Source: Callaeas wilsoni (Eukaryota > Chordata > Aves > Passeriformes > Callaeidae). From it: a DNA stretch of 64,000 nt. Where the stretch lies: contig VWPU01006253.1 in NCBI GenBank assembly GCA_013398955.1, positions 1-64,000 of the forward strand. The letters run 5' to 3'. The notes beneath the pieces were generated by a model. That model had not been told where the DNA came from and searched no databases. It saw only the letters and a program-made list of their open reading frames with translations. Positions 13,106-28,100 of the stretch are shown piece by piece (the stretch's first letter is position 1; every line of letters starts with the position of its first letter). Made by a program: the position numbers and the translations under genes.

Positions 13106-16100
13106 CTGCAAAACAAAACACATGGGAGGATGTTCAGCACCCAGAACCACATCTGCAAAATGAGACGAGCTCATTAAAAACCAGCTTAGTTTAATAAAGA
13201 AGCAAGGGTGGTAAAATGGCCTCTGGAAAACTCAGCCTTTCTTGGCAAGGTCCCTCACTTTATTAATAGCATCCCTTGGTCTTTCCTTCTGCTTTTTTGT
13301 TACGACTTTGTTTTTCAACAGAGGTTTTATTCCCCTTTAAAATGGGAGAGGGAAGCAAGCCTGCCACAGAGTAACCCAAGGCGTTGAGAAAAGCTGCGAG
13401 GAAAAACTACTCCATCAGTCAAGAGATCTGCCATTTCCAGGCATGTTTATCTAGTCCTTTCTTAGGGGGAAAAAAAAAAAAATAAAAAAGAAGGTAATTT
13501 CTCCTCTCTCCTGGTCTGCAGGAAGACCACCAGTCAGTGAACTGTATGGTCCCACTGCAAACAAGCTTTATCATCTGCTCAGGGGCTTGCAGTGGCTGAA
13601 AGCATGTTGGACTTCTGCACCATTCGGCATTTTTGTCAGCTGGCTTCCGGTGCAGCAGCGCTGATTCAAGCCAGAAGTAACACTAAAATGAAGGGACACA
13701 GTTTCAAGCTGTATCCTGCTCCACAGAGTGCAGAAAGAGGATGTGTCAGGATTTTCAATCATGTGCTTAAAATTTAAAAGAGATTCCATATGTTGTACCA
13801 CTGGTGTTAACAAAATATTGATATATATGCATGTCAGTAGTATCAACGCATTACACAATATTTATGCTATGAATGATGGAATTGACCATTCTGCACAGCA
13901 GGGATGCTCACATATTCTGACCTGGGAAAATAATACTGTGTAATACTACCAAGAATGGTAGCAAACTGAAAGTAAGTGTTATGAAAAAGATGATGGCACA
14001 ACTTTGATCTTGAGAAGAGATTATTTATAGGCAACATTCTGCATTGGAAAAAGCTGCCTTGAACAACCAGGAAGATCAGTTCTGTGCTTAAAAGAATTCA
14101 GTTTTCTGATATGAAACCTTTTATTTTCATTTGATTATTCTCTCTGTATGAGATTCCCTTTCTGCATTAGGACAACCAACACTGGAGGCTCTTGTAAAAG
14201 AACCAAAGAAGTGCTGGTGAAGAAATTTGACCAGGGAATAAACAGACCCAGAGGAACTTGGAGGCAGCATTTCCAACAAGGTCGAAGATTACAGATGAGA
14301 GGCAAAGGGACTTGAAAAGATGATGTTTTAGCAGGCAGATGAAATTTCACCAAGGCAGATATTGCATATTGAGGATCAAAAATAAGGGACAGATTTTTCT
14401 TTTATCACCTTATGGAAAAAAAATTCAGCAGGATTTTGAGACCAGTCTAGGTCTGCTAAAAAAACCAGAAAACAAACAAACAAACAAACAAACAAACAAA
14501 CAAAAACTTAATGCAGTGTTGCTTGATGAAAAGAGAATAGGTGATGCTAGTGGTTAACAGATGCACTAGTAATTTCTAATTTACCATCTATTTTAAAGGC
14601 TACACTTGCCCGGTTCATTTAATGTCTCTGTCAGAAAACCTCGGGCTATTTTGGCTGTGGTAAGTTAAGATAGTACCTCCTCCAGCCTTTCTTCCTGTCT
14701 CTCTTTTACAGGTTGTCAATACTGCAGTAGGGCCAGCAGAAGGGAAGGTTGGCCTCCACACAGGTAGTTCCATTGCAGTCTGTTTTAGTTGAAATTGCTG
14801 ATAAAGGTGAGATTGAATCAAGGTATGCAACTAGAGACACCATATTTTTTGTTAGCACTGCTGTAAAGAGCACAGCCTCCAACAGGGAGAATAGGCATAC
14901 AGCTGAATTCATATATCATCTTCTAGTTATCCAAGCCCAAAATACAGAGTCAAATAATCACAAAATAAAACCAGGACAAAGTCAGATGTATTTAACCCAG
15001 AGTAATCCTGCTTTTGACTCTTTACACCGTATATTTCATGAACAAACTGCATAAAGTGACTCACTTGCTGATGGTGTCTAGAGAATAAACAAAAATGCAT
15101 ATGTATATATGTATGACTATTTAATGATCTGTTTGAAATAAAATACCTAGAATAAATTATTAAATGTGATGTCTTCATTTCAGTCTTCCTTTGCCCCATA
15201 GATTAACTTTAAAAACTCTGTAGGAGAAAAGTGCACACACCAGTTACCTCAAGCATTAGATTTTATTCATCTGCTAAGAAGCTACAATCCAGTCATACCC
15301 ATAACTGAGGCTTTGGCTACACAGAGTAATTTTTGCTTATTAGCAATTTCAAGGATTGCTTAATGGTTCCAAAACTGAGAATTGCACATTTCAGGTCACC
15401 TCCAAAGAGGGATTGAGTGATTCTGCTTTCAGTAATCCCTGTTTGCAGGCCAACAGAAAACCCCAAAAGTGACAATACAGCGGTTAGGAAACAGAGTAAA
15501 AAAGATTTTTGTTTTTCTGTGACTTCAAAATGATGAGGAGGTAAGAGATCCATCAATGGGAGCAAATGCCAAACCTGACGACTCTCTTTCAAGAATGCCT
15601 TGCTACCAATGCCAACCACAAGCACCGGACACACCACACTTCTGCTGCAACAGAGCATAATGCAGAAGCAGAAAGTTCCTGATAATTTGCAAAGTAATCT
15701 TTACACCTTTAAGTGGAACAGGAAATAATGCCAAGCAAGGCCTGTCTCAGCTCATTCTCTTTGGGCCATCTCCACTCTGCTCTGAAGGGTATTTCTTAGC
15801 CATCTTTGCCGGCAGCCCTAAGAATGGACCATACACAACCTGGACCTTTGTGAAGCTGTAACTTGGTCTGTAGTCATTACAGAGTCAGCCAAATACCCCT
15901 AGAGATGGCAGCAAGCCCAGCAAATATATCCACACCATACCACAGTCTTGGATACACAGATGTGTGTGTCATTTTAATGGAAGGCATGGACACAAACCAA
16001 TCTAGTTAAACGGATACACAAAGCTATGTTTAGGTCTGGTTTAGGTCAACTGAAACCACATTTAAGCAAGAATTAAATGAATCCTTCAATAATTGTACTC

Positions 16101-19100
16101 TATTCCTTTTCTCTACCCACCGTTTCCCTTGGAAGTAGTTGCCAGCTCCAAAAGCATTTACCAGTAATGTCACAGTATCTCTCACCTCCACACTTACCAT
16201 GATTCCAGGGTGATTAATTGCCATTTTGACCGGCCTCTAGAAGAGCATTTTTTGGCTCTGAACATTGATCCCGCATATATGTGGTTATCGAGTCACATTT
16301 GTATAAAATACAAGGTTCAGAATTTCAAAGGCCCCTCCTTTGTATCAGAACACTGCCCCGCATGGCAGGTGAAAGTGTCCATCCTCACAGCATTCTGCTG
16401 TTCTGTCCAGGGCTTAGACAAGCAATGCTGTCATCCTGAAAGGAGCTTGTTCTCTGGGCATACAAGCGATAACTAAGTTGACCTTATCAAAAGAACAGAA
16501 GCATTTTCAATGAGGGGAGCTGGAGAACAATCAAGTGCAAGAGAAAATTTGCAAACTGGACCAAGAAGTAGGGAAAAATTAGAAGGAAATCATGGTGGAA
16601 GACAAGGAGACCATGTGGAAAAGGTGGGATGTAAAGGCAAACTTTCCTCTTCTTGCCAGCGTTTCCTCTTGTGACACCAAATGGAAATGCTGTCTCTGCA
16701 CCAGTGTCAGATACATGCCCAGAAGACTTAGAGAAGAAATTCCAGCTTTTCTTCTGGGTATCAGCAAGAACTGCCATTAAAATATCATATCAAGTAACTT
16801 ATGACTGGTATTTCCTTCCTGTCATGTGTGTCCATCTAAGCCTCAGTAACGGTGCTGTCTTCCTGTACGTTCCAAATTAAGCCCTTGCTTTTGCTTTTAC
16901 CTAGACTAAGCTTGTGTTAAGGACAATTTCAGGGCAAACTGCAGCCCAAACATACATAGTCCATAGATATGATGTCCCTTAAAATGAGGGGTTGGAGTCT
17001 TTTTGGAAACATTCAGCATGCCAGGGCATCTGAAATGCTACAGGGACCCCTTCCACAGAAGACAGGTCACGTAGAGAACTTCTAACACTGCAGTGTGGAT
17101 GGAAAACACATCTGCCAGCAGCCAGCATTGGCCAAAGGAGCTTTCTGGCAACAGCAAGATAGTGGGGAGAGCATCAGAGCCAAGGGAGTATGAAGCAATT
17201 GTGCACGGAAAATTTTCTGGGATCTCTCTTACGAATGACACCATACTATTCACTTGACCCACAACTTATCCCAACCTCCTTTATCTGAAAGGTGCACATA
17301 AATCAAACTTTGGACTCCACCACAGCATATTTTCCTTGCTAATGTTTCCAGGCATTGGATGCTACCATCACCTGCAGTGCCTCTGTACAAACCTCTTGGT
17401 CCTTGAAGTCCTTGCTTAGTGCAGAGCTGCCGTGTACTGGCACACAAGACACCTGAACATGAATGCCATACCCTGTGCAACGGCAGAGTCTCACCAGACA
17501 GACAGGAGCTTTAGAGCAGTTTGGGCAACTGGGTCACAGCGTGCAGCTCTCAGCATGGCTGGTCTCACACAAGGATGACCTGGTATTCACTGCCACATTG
17601 CAAACAGTTGTGGCTGCGTGTCCTCAGAGCTTGTGCCTCACTTTCTAACAAGGATGGGAACAGCAAGGTGGTTTGTCTTAAGATTTTGTTTTGATGGGTC
17701 AGGCAGCACAGTGTTATTCTTTGAGTACAAGTGCTTCTTAGAGAGCTTAGCCCACTCCCACCTACAAGCTAGTTTAGCTTGTGTGGCCAGACACGAACCG
17801 CGGGGTCAGCATGGCCAGCCCACAGCCTGGAGGCTGTGCTGAGCCCACGGGACAGTGTCCGGCCCACGGCCTCAGCCAGGCCATCTCCTTCCACCTCCGT
17901 ATGTGAACAGGACCTGATGCTTGGATTGATAGGTGCACAACCTCATCTATCCATCTCCTGGAGGAGCCACAGCCCCTCTTCCAACACCTGCCTAAGATGT
18001 TGGCATCTTCATCATGTGATAGGCATGTGTCCAAGCACCTGAGGGTGCAGGAAAAAGGGACTGTGGACACCAGGCATTCACCTGGCTCACAACTCTCCTC
18101 CTGGCACTTAACTTGAGTAAATAAGCCCTCCTGAGAGGTAGTTTATATTCACTTGGGCACAGAGCCATGATAATGCAACTCTCCAGCTTTCCAAATGGAG
18201 CTGGCCAGGAGCTGACATGTGTCTGGCCAGCAAGGAGCACAGAGGAGCCTCTCCGTGCAGATGTGCTCCAAGTAATTTCTGAAAGGTCTGGTTTTAGTGA
18301 AGACTCTAGGCTTGGACACATATGTAAAGGGTCTTTCTAAAGCACGGGAAAGAGCAACTCTTACCAGTCTTTTGCAGTGTTCTATCCTCAGACACAACAG
18401 TAAATAAATGTAATGGCATGCATGCAGGAAAACAAATTTGAACAAAAAGGTAAATCCTATTCCCATTCTGTGCACTTGTACACACATGCACACTAAGTAT
18501 GGCATGTGAAATTCACTCTTTGCCTTCCAAGTTACTTCACCTTTGGTTGCAGAAGAAAAATTAAATTTGTTAATTGCCTGAGAATGGGAATCTGAGGGAG
18601 TAACGAGGTCAGGAGGAAGGGTTTGTGCAGATTGCCAGGTGGTCTGACTGATAGGTTATGAGGCCAGAGCATGCCACTGCAACTAGCTGATCTCGTGTCC
18701 TTTTGGAGCCGGGCGTAGCACAAACCTGGATCCATTTCTGCTTCAAGCAGCACATGCCTCAGTCCTGCTTGATGCTTTCAGACATCTAAATGCCACAATA
18801 TCAGGTGTCACTCCTGCTGTCACCTATCATGGCAACTTTTTCCTTGCAAGTATAATTGGCAGCCCAAGGTCTCTGCTCCCATTCCTAGCTTTCCAAAACT
18901 CAAACCTAAAATCTTCAGAAGGACTGAAAGATTCTTCATCACCATTACTACCCCTCTGAGTTCCCTCTTCACCATCTTGGAAAACTAAATGGCTTTGGTG
19001 CCTGTTCCTTGTCTTCTCACCAAGAACGGGCAGGGCCACCTGGCCTGTGACATGCTGGACTCTCTCTTCACTCCTTCCCTATTTTTAGGAATGAAAACTT

Positions 19101-22100
19101 CCCACTTTCATGGGAATGAGAGCCATTTCTCTCTTCACAGAGTGTAGCTGCCTTTTTTCTCTCTAGAGCCCTTGGCCAATTATCAAATTATGAATCCACT
19201 GGTAAAATCTTTAAAAGGCCCAAATGAGACTCAAAACCTTTTGCGTGCCAAGTTGCTGGGTTGTAGAGGAAACATAAAGAGTGCTTTGTAGTTCTTTGGG
19301 ATACAGCTCACAGAGCACATTTAAAAAAAGATAATTACAGCAATAGATTTAAGGGGGAAAGTATGTACTGTATGGCACAAAAGTGAGGAATGAAAGGAAA
19401 TTTTGGTTAAGGTTCGCAAATTATAGAGAAGGACTTTTTCAACAAGTTTGCTTCAAATTACAAGAATCGTTGGAATTAATGGTAGATCTAGAACAACTCA
19501 GAAAAATACTTTACTTCCCTTTACATCTTACAAATTTCTGCAACACAAACTGAACAGTCAGAAAGATAGAGATAAAATTTGCCTCAGTCACCTTCCAAGA
19601 TAAAATACTTTCAAGATTTAATGGTAAAAACCAACCCTTTTTTCTAATGTGGACAAAAAGTGTGATTCAGGACATATGATTTCCATTCCCATCCATATCC
19701 ACAGCACCAAGACAGCTGAGGAAAACCGTCAAAGTACTGTGTCAAGTTCAAGGAACATGTAATTTTCTATTAATAAGAAAATTATGTGCTGCTCTGAGGA
19801 AACTGTGCAAATATTCAAAGTATCATTGCCCACCTCTAGTCATTCATGTGAAATCTGATCACCACTCATCAGATAACAGAGACTTAGGCTTCAGTCACTG
19901 GAACTCAGGGAAAACACCTCTCTGGAGTAACACAGCACTTCAGGCTCCTTTCAGGTCATCAGGAAGTGGCACAGACTTTGACTTCCAGCTTCTTGTGTCA
20001 TCTGGGAGGGTATTTTAATTTTTCAGAGAAGCACTAAAAATGTCCCTTCTCTAAAGAAAATCTGTCTGCAGCTCAACCTAGAAGAAGCTGGAACAGTTTG
20101 TTCCCTGGTGCTTTGTTTAAATGAGGCAATCTACAAGCCATTTGAAGTATGTAGCAGAAACCAGCACTTGATCCCAATAACTCTGGCAACAACCGCTCTG
20201 TTTCCAATCTCCTCTTCAAGGTCAAAAGAATCAGGCAGATAATTGAGTCCACACCCAGCTATCTGACCTCTGCCAGCAGACTCGACTGCTCACATTTGAT
20301 TTCGAAAGGGAGGCAGCATCCTGATTATCCTGGTGGCATTGCTGACAGAACATGGCTGAGATTGGGAGGCAAGGGGCCAATCAGATGAATTTGTAGGCAG
20401 TTCAACCTCCCTTGGCATAAGCAGCTCCACTCTCCTGAGAGACACTAATTTTGGGATCTAGGATCTCAGATAAAGCCAAAAGGATCTCGGCATTTATTTA
20501 CTTCTTTCTGCCTCCGGGCGGCTGTGATGCCTTCAGATGAAGTTCTGGAGAGCTCAGTCTTCCTTCCACTTGGCACCAGCACACATTTGTGTATTCAGGA
20601 TTGTGTTTTCATATGGGTGCAATCAGGGCAGCTCTCTGAGCACCACCCCCATAGGGGAAGAGAATTATACTGAATAAGTTACAGCCAGTACAGACAAACT
20701 TTGGCAAGACTGAGGTGATGCCTGCCCAGAAAGGGTAATGTTTGCAGACAGAGAACCTGGAAAAGCAGCAACACCTCGGCTCGGGGTATCTGCCTCGCAT
20801 CTGCTGATAGCCCATGCAGACTTAGGGTTTGTCTGGAAACGTCGTTACTACAAGAAAGCATTGTTCCTTTCCAGCATTAAATGAGACGTTTGAATCTCTT
20901 CCACATCGAGGAGAGGGAGACTTTTGTGCGTATCGTTGTTGACACAAGACTGCAGGGTTAAGATATTCCGCTCTGGGAAGGAGACAGTAGGACCTGTACT
21001 CAATCAGTTTGTACATGCATGCTGCTCCAGAGATAGCACCAGCTGTCTTACCGGCGAGGAACACGCCCCTCTTTCCCTCCAGTACCATTTGAGACAATTT
21101 TCAATGCTAATCTCGAGAACCATCAATGCCAATTTTGCCGACTCTAAGAGGTGAACACTCCACTCTCTACCTCCCGTCCAGGATCGATGCAAATGTTCAA
21201 GTTCATGGAGAAGGGATTGAATCTACTAGATCTGCCCTTTGGTGGAGTTCCCAGAAAAAAAACTTATTCAAGGAAAGAGCCCATTTCAAAGGAAGGCTGC
21301 CTTGAGAGCTGACCAGTCAAATTTAAGATGTTTGTCTCTTGCGGATTTGGTATGCATGTGTCAAAACAGTAATTTAATGATGAAGTGAATTTTTATGTGC
21401 TGCAAGCCTAGTGATAGATCATATCATGTGACTCTCATATTGATCCTGAAATTCTGCTTAGGAGGTACTTCTTCCTACCAACTGCCAAGGTACCTTTCAT
21501 TTCACTTCTTGATAAGTCATCAGCTGCTGTAGGAGGGATTAGATACTGATCACTCTTCTAATATTGCCCCTGTGCCTTTTTAGTCTCTATGTCCTCGCAA
21601 AACTTACAGTCACTGATAGTGATCTGCTCATCACAATATCCTGTGGGAAACTGTATATCACAAAGGAGCCAGCAATAGCTCTTTTCACTCTTACTGACAT
21701 AAAGCACAGTTACTGGAACTCTGATTTTCTTTTTTCCTCTCCCCTTTTTATTTTTATGTTCCCTTTTAAAATCAAGAAACTGAGCCACAAATTTTTAATA
21801 ATGAGAATCTGGATGAGGTTCAATCTAAATTTTGAAAATATATTCCAATTAAAGACTTTAATAGATTCTTGGCTTTCCGCACGTCTCATTGCCATATGCA
21901 TTCAATAACCCCAAGCCCCCTTTTTTGCTAATAGTGAGTAGACTGCAGTGTAGGTGATACCATTCTCCAGAAGGTCAGCTGCTCCTGGAATGCCATTTTC
22001 TGAGCATTTCGTGCAAAGATTTTTTTCAGGGAGGACTTCTTTCTTTCAAAACTGGCTGCAGATCTGTTGTGATTGTGTCCAGCATGGTGTTCACTCTTGC

Positions 22101-25100
22101 GAAGCTGCAGATACTTTTGCGCTCCAAAAGAGAGGTTTTGTTCTCAAGCCAGGGGATTTCACTAAGAGAAGCAGCATGTTCTTTCCCTTGATAGGACAAC
22201 ATGGTGACCACTCAGGTCACAGACCCGCAGGGACTTGCTGGTGTGCCGTCCCTCAATGGCAACACGTGCAACTAAAGCTCACGGACCACAATATTCAGCT
22301 GCACCAGGCATCTGCAACTGGGTGCGACATCAAACTCTCCAGTTTGCGTGGCAGCTGAAACCTATCATTGTGCAGATTAGAAAGTTATTCAATCCCTGCA
22401 TGAAACAGCTGCATCCAGCACACAAGTATCGATTCTGCTGTGTCCGTGTAGCCCTTGCTCCACATAAAGCTTGGGCCAAACAAATGAGCAAAGCACTAGG
22501 ATGGAGGTTGAATGGCAGAAAGGATAAGGTGGAAAAAGTTGTAATATCTTTAGATAATTGTATCACGTGGATGCGTCTGGAACACTCTGTGCAGACTCGT
22601 GTTTAAAGAAATGATTAAGAACCTGGAAAAGTTCCCACTAAAAGAGAAATTAAACAATTGGTGCTATTCACTTTGAGAGGCACAGAAGAGGGAGATAAGC
22701 ACCTGTAAAACAATTAAATGTATGAAGAAGGTGGATGAGGGGGAACTTTTCATTAGCTCTTAACACCGCCACAAAAAGGGATGAACATTTAATTAGAGCA
22801 GAAAAATCAAAGTCTCTTGCATGAAGCATATTTCACACAGTTTTTTCATAAAAACATGAAAACAAGTCCCAAAAGTCTGTCAAGGATGGGTGACAAAAAC
22901 TATCCCATATTCTCTCTGCAAGGTAGTAGAGGCCACTTGGTATTTGACCTTTTTTTTAATTAACTAACTGAGGTTTTCCTTCTCAGGCATCTTCTCCAGC
23001 CAATAAATTATTCTACATTATTTTCCCCAAATTCACTTCAATCTCTTTCCACCCTTTAAAAATACATACAGTAGAAGACCATATGTAATGTCCGTTTGCA
23101 GCTAGGAAACTGCCTCCCCCCTGTTTTCCACTATTCTTTTTTCTACACCAAAATTTGCATGCTTTGATAACGATATTACATACACTGTCCATTGCCTGTG
23201 CAGTCAGTGGCTTATCCAAAGTCTTGTGAGTGCCAACACTTTCCAGCAAACTTTCTAGACACATGGTTTTGCACCTGGCTGAACCAATAGCCACGCTTTG
23301 TTTGCGTGCTTGCAGGTTACCAAGCGATCTCTATTGCCTTTGCTACCTTTGTCCCCATCACTACTGACCACTTCGCAGTATTTTTGGGATTTGTACCTCT
23401 TAGGAGCTGCACTAATTCATTAACTCTGGATAAATTAGTGCTGGAACCACACTCTGCAGAGTAATACTGGGATTGCCCTCACTGGAGAGCATATTTGTAG
23501 TTATCAGCTTTGAGATCAGTCAGCTACTCATTTCAGAATCCAAGCTAACTTTTCCAAACTGGCATGTGTGGCAATAAATTAAACACTCTCCAAAAAATCA
23601 TCGCCTATGCAGTTATTTTTATCAGTCAAATCTCTAACCTGGCCAAATAATTCAGCTGGATTTGTTAGACAAAAGCGTCTTGGAAAAGGCAGGTAACACT
23701 TTTTATTTCATGAAAAAATCACCAAATGACAAAAGAAAAGCTAAAACTCTGTAGAAATCCATAGCACAGAAAAATTTAGCTTGAAAGCAAGGAAGACACT
23801 GTATTTATGCTGCCGATGCCCCAAACTTTCGCCCCAGAAAATGTAATTTTTCCTATTACGATACGATGGATCCCTCTCTAGAAAATCAAAACTGAATTCC
23901 ACAGTTCCTATAGGGAAATTGCTCCAGCACATCCTTAAACTCCATGAAACTGGAACCTGCTGTATTTTTTCCTATCACCACAGACAGTATTGTATTTTAG
24001 TACTATTATCTATTCTCTGTCTCCTCACAGGCTGGACAGCCATGGCTTGCTCCTCATCAATCCTAGGCATTTGGCCACTCTTGCTGCCCTCATCTTGTCT
24101 CTCTGCAGTAAGAACTTGCTCCTCCTTAGCTGCAGTGCACACATCTGCTCCGAAAAGTCTCCTGTAGCCCCCATGCAATTTCCCAACAAACATTTCAGGG
24201 GATAAAAGGAGAGCTTGCATTTCCTCAAATGTTTATTCAGAAATGTCACATATTCACCCAGCAGGATCTAGAATTAAAGTATCAATTTATTAAAAAAGAA
24301 AACAAAAAAACCCTGAAAGTTTCTAATTCATAAATATACAAGGGTATGAGATGCCACCATGCAGCTCCAAGCACTGAAGCTCCAGATGGGGGAGAGGAGG
24401 AAACTGAGGCAAGTCACATCCATGTAAAGTCTCGGAGGATCTGAGGTTCAATAGCTTGTGCTGATGTCAGCTCTTAAACAGCAGTGATTTACTCACCTGT
24501 TACCCAGTTCATGTGCTTGAAAGCTAGGAGATGAAGAGGTGTGGGCATGATAGATCTTGGTTTTCTTACATTTGGAGGGAAGAATCACATGTGGCTTAAA
24601 GCCGCGTTAGCATTTTTTGCTCTTTCTGCCAGCAATTCAAAGGACTCCATACCAGCATATTTGCCCTGGCCTTTGGAGGCTGTCCCAGCAGCCAGAAATT
24701 AAAATAGAGCATGTTTGTACCTTGGCTTTGCACCTATTTTTGAGACCAGGAACCAGCTTGTTACAGCAATTACTGGAGAGATGAGCACTATGAGGGTTGG
24801 AATATTTCTGATTTATTATCTTGGGATCATTTCACATGGCTAAACAGAGAGCTCAAAAGCCCTTTTTTGCAATGAGTTAGGTTTTGAGATCAACCTGTGA
24901 ACACAGCTTCAGTTAAGGGCTGCCCTAGGCTTTATTTTCTGTGGTGCAGTGGTGGTGGTCTTCACAGGGCCTGCTGGTTACAGGGTACTGGCTTGCTTCC
25001 TGGTTTTTCAGCTGCCAAACTATATTATAACAAGCTAAAAATACATTAAATATTTTCCTTTCCTAATATTACCTTGCCACGTAAGCAATAGTTGGACTTG

Positions 25101-28100
25101 CCACTAGGATGTTATCTGATAACCGAGGGGAGGGAGGCGGGCGAGCCCGAATAGGGGGCGAGACATTGGAGAGAGGCTGCTTCAGCGACTGTGACCAGGA
25201 GGAGAGGCTGTTATGTTTCTATTTAGGTGGGTGATGAAAGCATTTCTAAATCCCTGCTTTAACCCACCTCTGACCACGTGCCCCACCGCAAGTGCTCCTC
25301 AACACAAGCCCCTGAGCTTGTGCGAAATCTCTCCTGCCCCATGCTGTCCTGTTCAAGAAGAGTTGGGTGGTCAGGTGAAGACCATGCATGGGGAGTCTAA
25401 CAGAGCTGACTGGAGTGTGCTCTGTCCTGCTCCTATGCTGTGCCATCAGAAAAATTATTTAGCAGGTGACCTGGGCCCTGGGTATTGCATGTGGAACTGG
25501 CATGGGGGGGCAGTCAGCAAGCAAGAAGACATTCCTGTGCTGGACCCCCTTCTGATTCTGCCTAGGTGATGGGCAGCCCCAAAAGCCACCACTGCTTCCC
25601 TGCATCTGGAGGAGAACACACCATCCCTAGGTGGATTCAAGATCTGGAGGGAAGTTTTGGAGGTGATGTCAAGCTTGAATGTGAGAGGCTGGAGAATCTG
25701 CTACACAGGGCAGGCATTTGGTTTTCATTGTTTAACCTTGCTGGTGTCACCTTTGAACACCATTTTGAATTGTTTCTTTTCTATCAGGCTGCTGCCTTGA
25801 TATCTTTCTCAGTGATCGCTGTGTTTTTAACTAGAAATAGCTGCACTGAAGTGAATGGGAAAGACCTACCCCTGCATAAAGCAAAATAGCAACATGGCCT
25901 GAAGCTAGAGATGAAAGCCCTACTTAACAAATGAGATAAGTAAAGGGCAGAAGCTATGAAAAGACACAGCATGAAAAAGTGGATAACACTTGGCCTATCC
26001 AGTAATTCCTCCCAGATTCTTACAAGCAGAAAGTCTCCAGCAAGGCTACTGTGTTTTGAAATCAAGGCAGCATGACCCCAAAGGGAGATACATTCTTGGT
26101 CTCCTAAAGCTTCCAGAGGACACTCCCCCGACCCCTCTTCCCCTTGTGTTTGCATACAAATGGCAAATGTAAACTGTAAATGGAGAATAATGTGTCTTGT
26201 GATTGAGCACTTTCTCAGTCTTTCTGGCCTCTCTTCACTTTTAACTCATGCTGTGTACTTGGGCTGGTTTGCCCAACCTTACAATCCTTCCTGCTCCTCC
26301 TTCTAGCTCTTAGGACTCTAGCTTTAGGGAGACCAGGGAGCCCGAGTGGTTCCATTGCACCTCATAAGGCATGGCCTGTCCATGGTTTCCATCCCCTTCT
26401 CTGCTCTATGTCTGCTCACTTCAGCCAAGAGCTCAACAACGTGTGTGACATCCCCGTTCCAGTCGCTGGACACACAGCAGAGTGCATTGCTGCCCTTGTG
26501 CCCTCTTCTCCTGCTCTTTCTACAGCTCTTTGCAATCCCTTTGTTCGCTCACCTTGCTGCTTCTGCATGGTAGTGAAATCTTCAAAGGTGAGAGTGCGCA
26601 CGGGGGGCCTCCAGAAGGCGTAGGTCTCCATGATGGCCTCCAGCCCCGTCCTGCGCAAAGGAAAGAAAACAAGGAGTGAATAAGAACGTCAGTCAGCTGG
26701 GGATACGGGCACTGAGGAAGGAAGGCTCTGACCTTGCTTGGCAGGCTGCCAGCGGCCACTGAAAGGTCACCTTGGCATCTGTGAATTCCTCAAGTGAGCC
26801 TTCCCGCACAGGTGCTGACCACAAGAGTAAGAAGAAATTTCCCCAATCCAGGATTTCAAAAGCTCCTCACAGTCTCTCAATGCCTTTTTCCTTTCTAGCA
26901 AGGGTCTCAAGCCTTCTGCCTGCTTTGGAGGGGACACATGACTGTCAGCTCCTCAAGGCATACTCAATTTATCATTGAGTGGCCCTCCACACTTTTTGGA
27001 TGTAAGTTATCATGCAAACAAAGGAGGCCTGGGATTCAGACTATGGAATCAGAGAGATTTTGTGAATTGCCTTTACCTGCTACTTCACAGTTCTGGACAC
27101 TGTTCTGAAGTGCTACAAGAAGCTATCAAAAAGGGAATCTTCTTGGTTTTGGACTCTGACTAGAAATGCATAAGATGCTCTTTCTAAAAGATCAGTGGTA
27201 TATCTGCTTTGGGCCCCTAACTCACCACAAAGACATGTCAAAGAGAAAAAGCCAAAACTTGAGTGAGAATTTTTCTTCTTGAAGGGCTGGGGTCTCAGAT
27301 TTGTTCTTATTGTCGCCACAAAATGCTAGCTCTGCTGGAAGTCTCTTAACTCCACAGGATCAGTGAGGACATAGGGGTAGTATCAAACCCACTGGAGTTT
27401 CGTCCCAGGAAAAGTTCTCCTCAGTGGAAGCTGCACACAGCTCTGTTGCCCATTCCCCACCTTCCCCTGCCTGTTTTCCCACAGTAGGTTATAGCCCTTG
27501 CACTGACTGAATACCAGTAGAGATTCTTCATCAAATGTGAGAACATATCCCCTTTCAATGCAAAAGGCACAACATCCCCAGAGCCTCTCATCAGATGTTG
27601 AGCTGACACTGGAGCTGCCTTTTGCTTCTGAAAATGTCTTTCTGCACGTGCCTCCACTCACTCAGTTAACTTTCCAAAGTCTCCCCGGAAGCTTGGATGC
27701 TTTAAATACATGGGAGTTGGCAAACCAAACTCTGTATTTTAAGAGGAGGTTTAGAAGAGAGGTTGTTGCATGGTGTTTATTAGCTGCTAAGCTGTTAGAA
27801 GTAGAAACAGAAGACATCTCTGCATAGCAGTCTCACACTAGTGCTGAGCACATTACAACAAAACTATTTGGTTAATACAGTGGCCTCTGCCAGCTCATGG
27901 AGCTCAGAGACAACAAGGCAGGGCAGAATTTGAACCCATCTGCTAAGCTGGGCTCTGTGTGCAAAGCTGCCCTCTGACTACCGGTTCCACCCCCAGGATT
28001 TCCTCTGCTCCCTGTGTGTGAAAGTCACACGTGTTCAGACTCCATCTGCTCCTCGACACACACAGCCAGGAAAAGAACGGTACCTTTTTGCAGCTGCATG

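Larger units (their letters stand above)
13106..26552 (-). other. TBX18: TBX18 intron 7 (13.4 kb)
   Basis: The largest intron in the window, starting GTGAGC and ending TTTTGCAG. I see no exon-like frame in it. It contains a (CAAA)n tract at 14471-14506 and a CpG-rich block with a palindromic GATA pair at about 25111-25187. The rest is unremarkable AT-rich sequence with no repeat family that I recognise. Confidence 0.85.
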
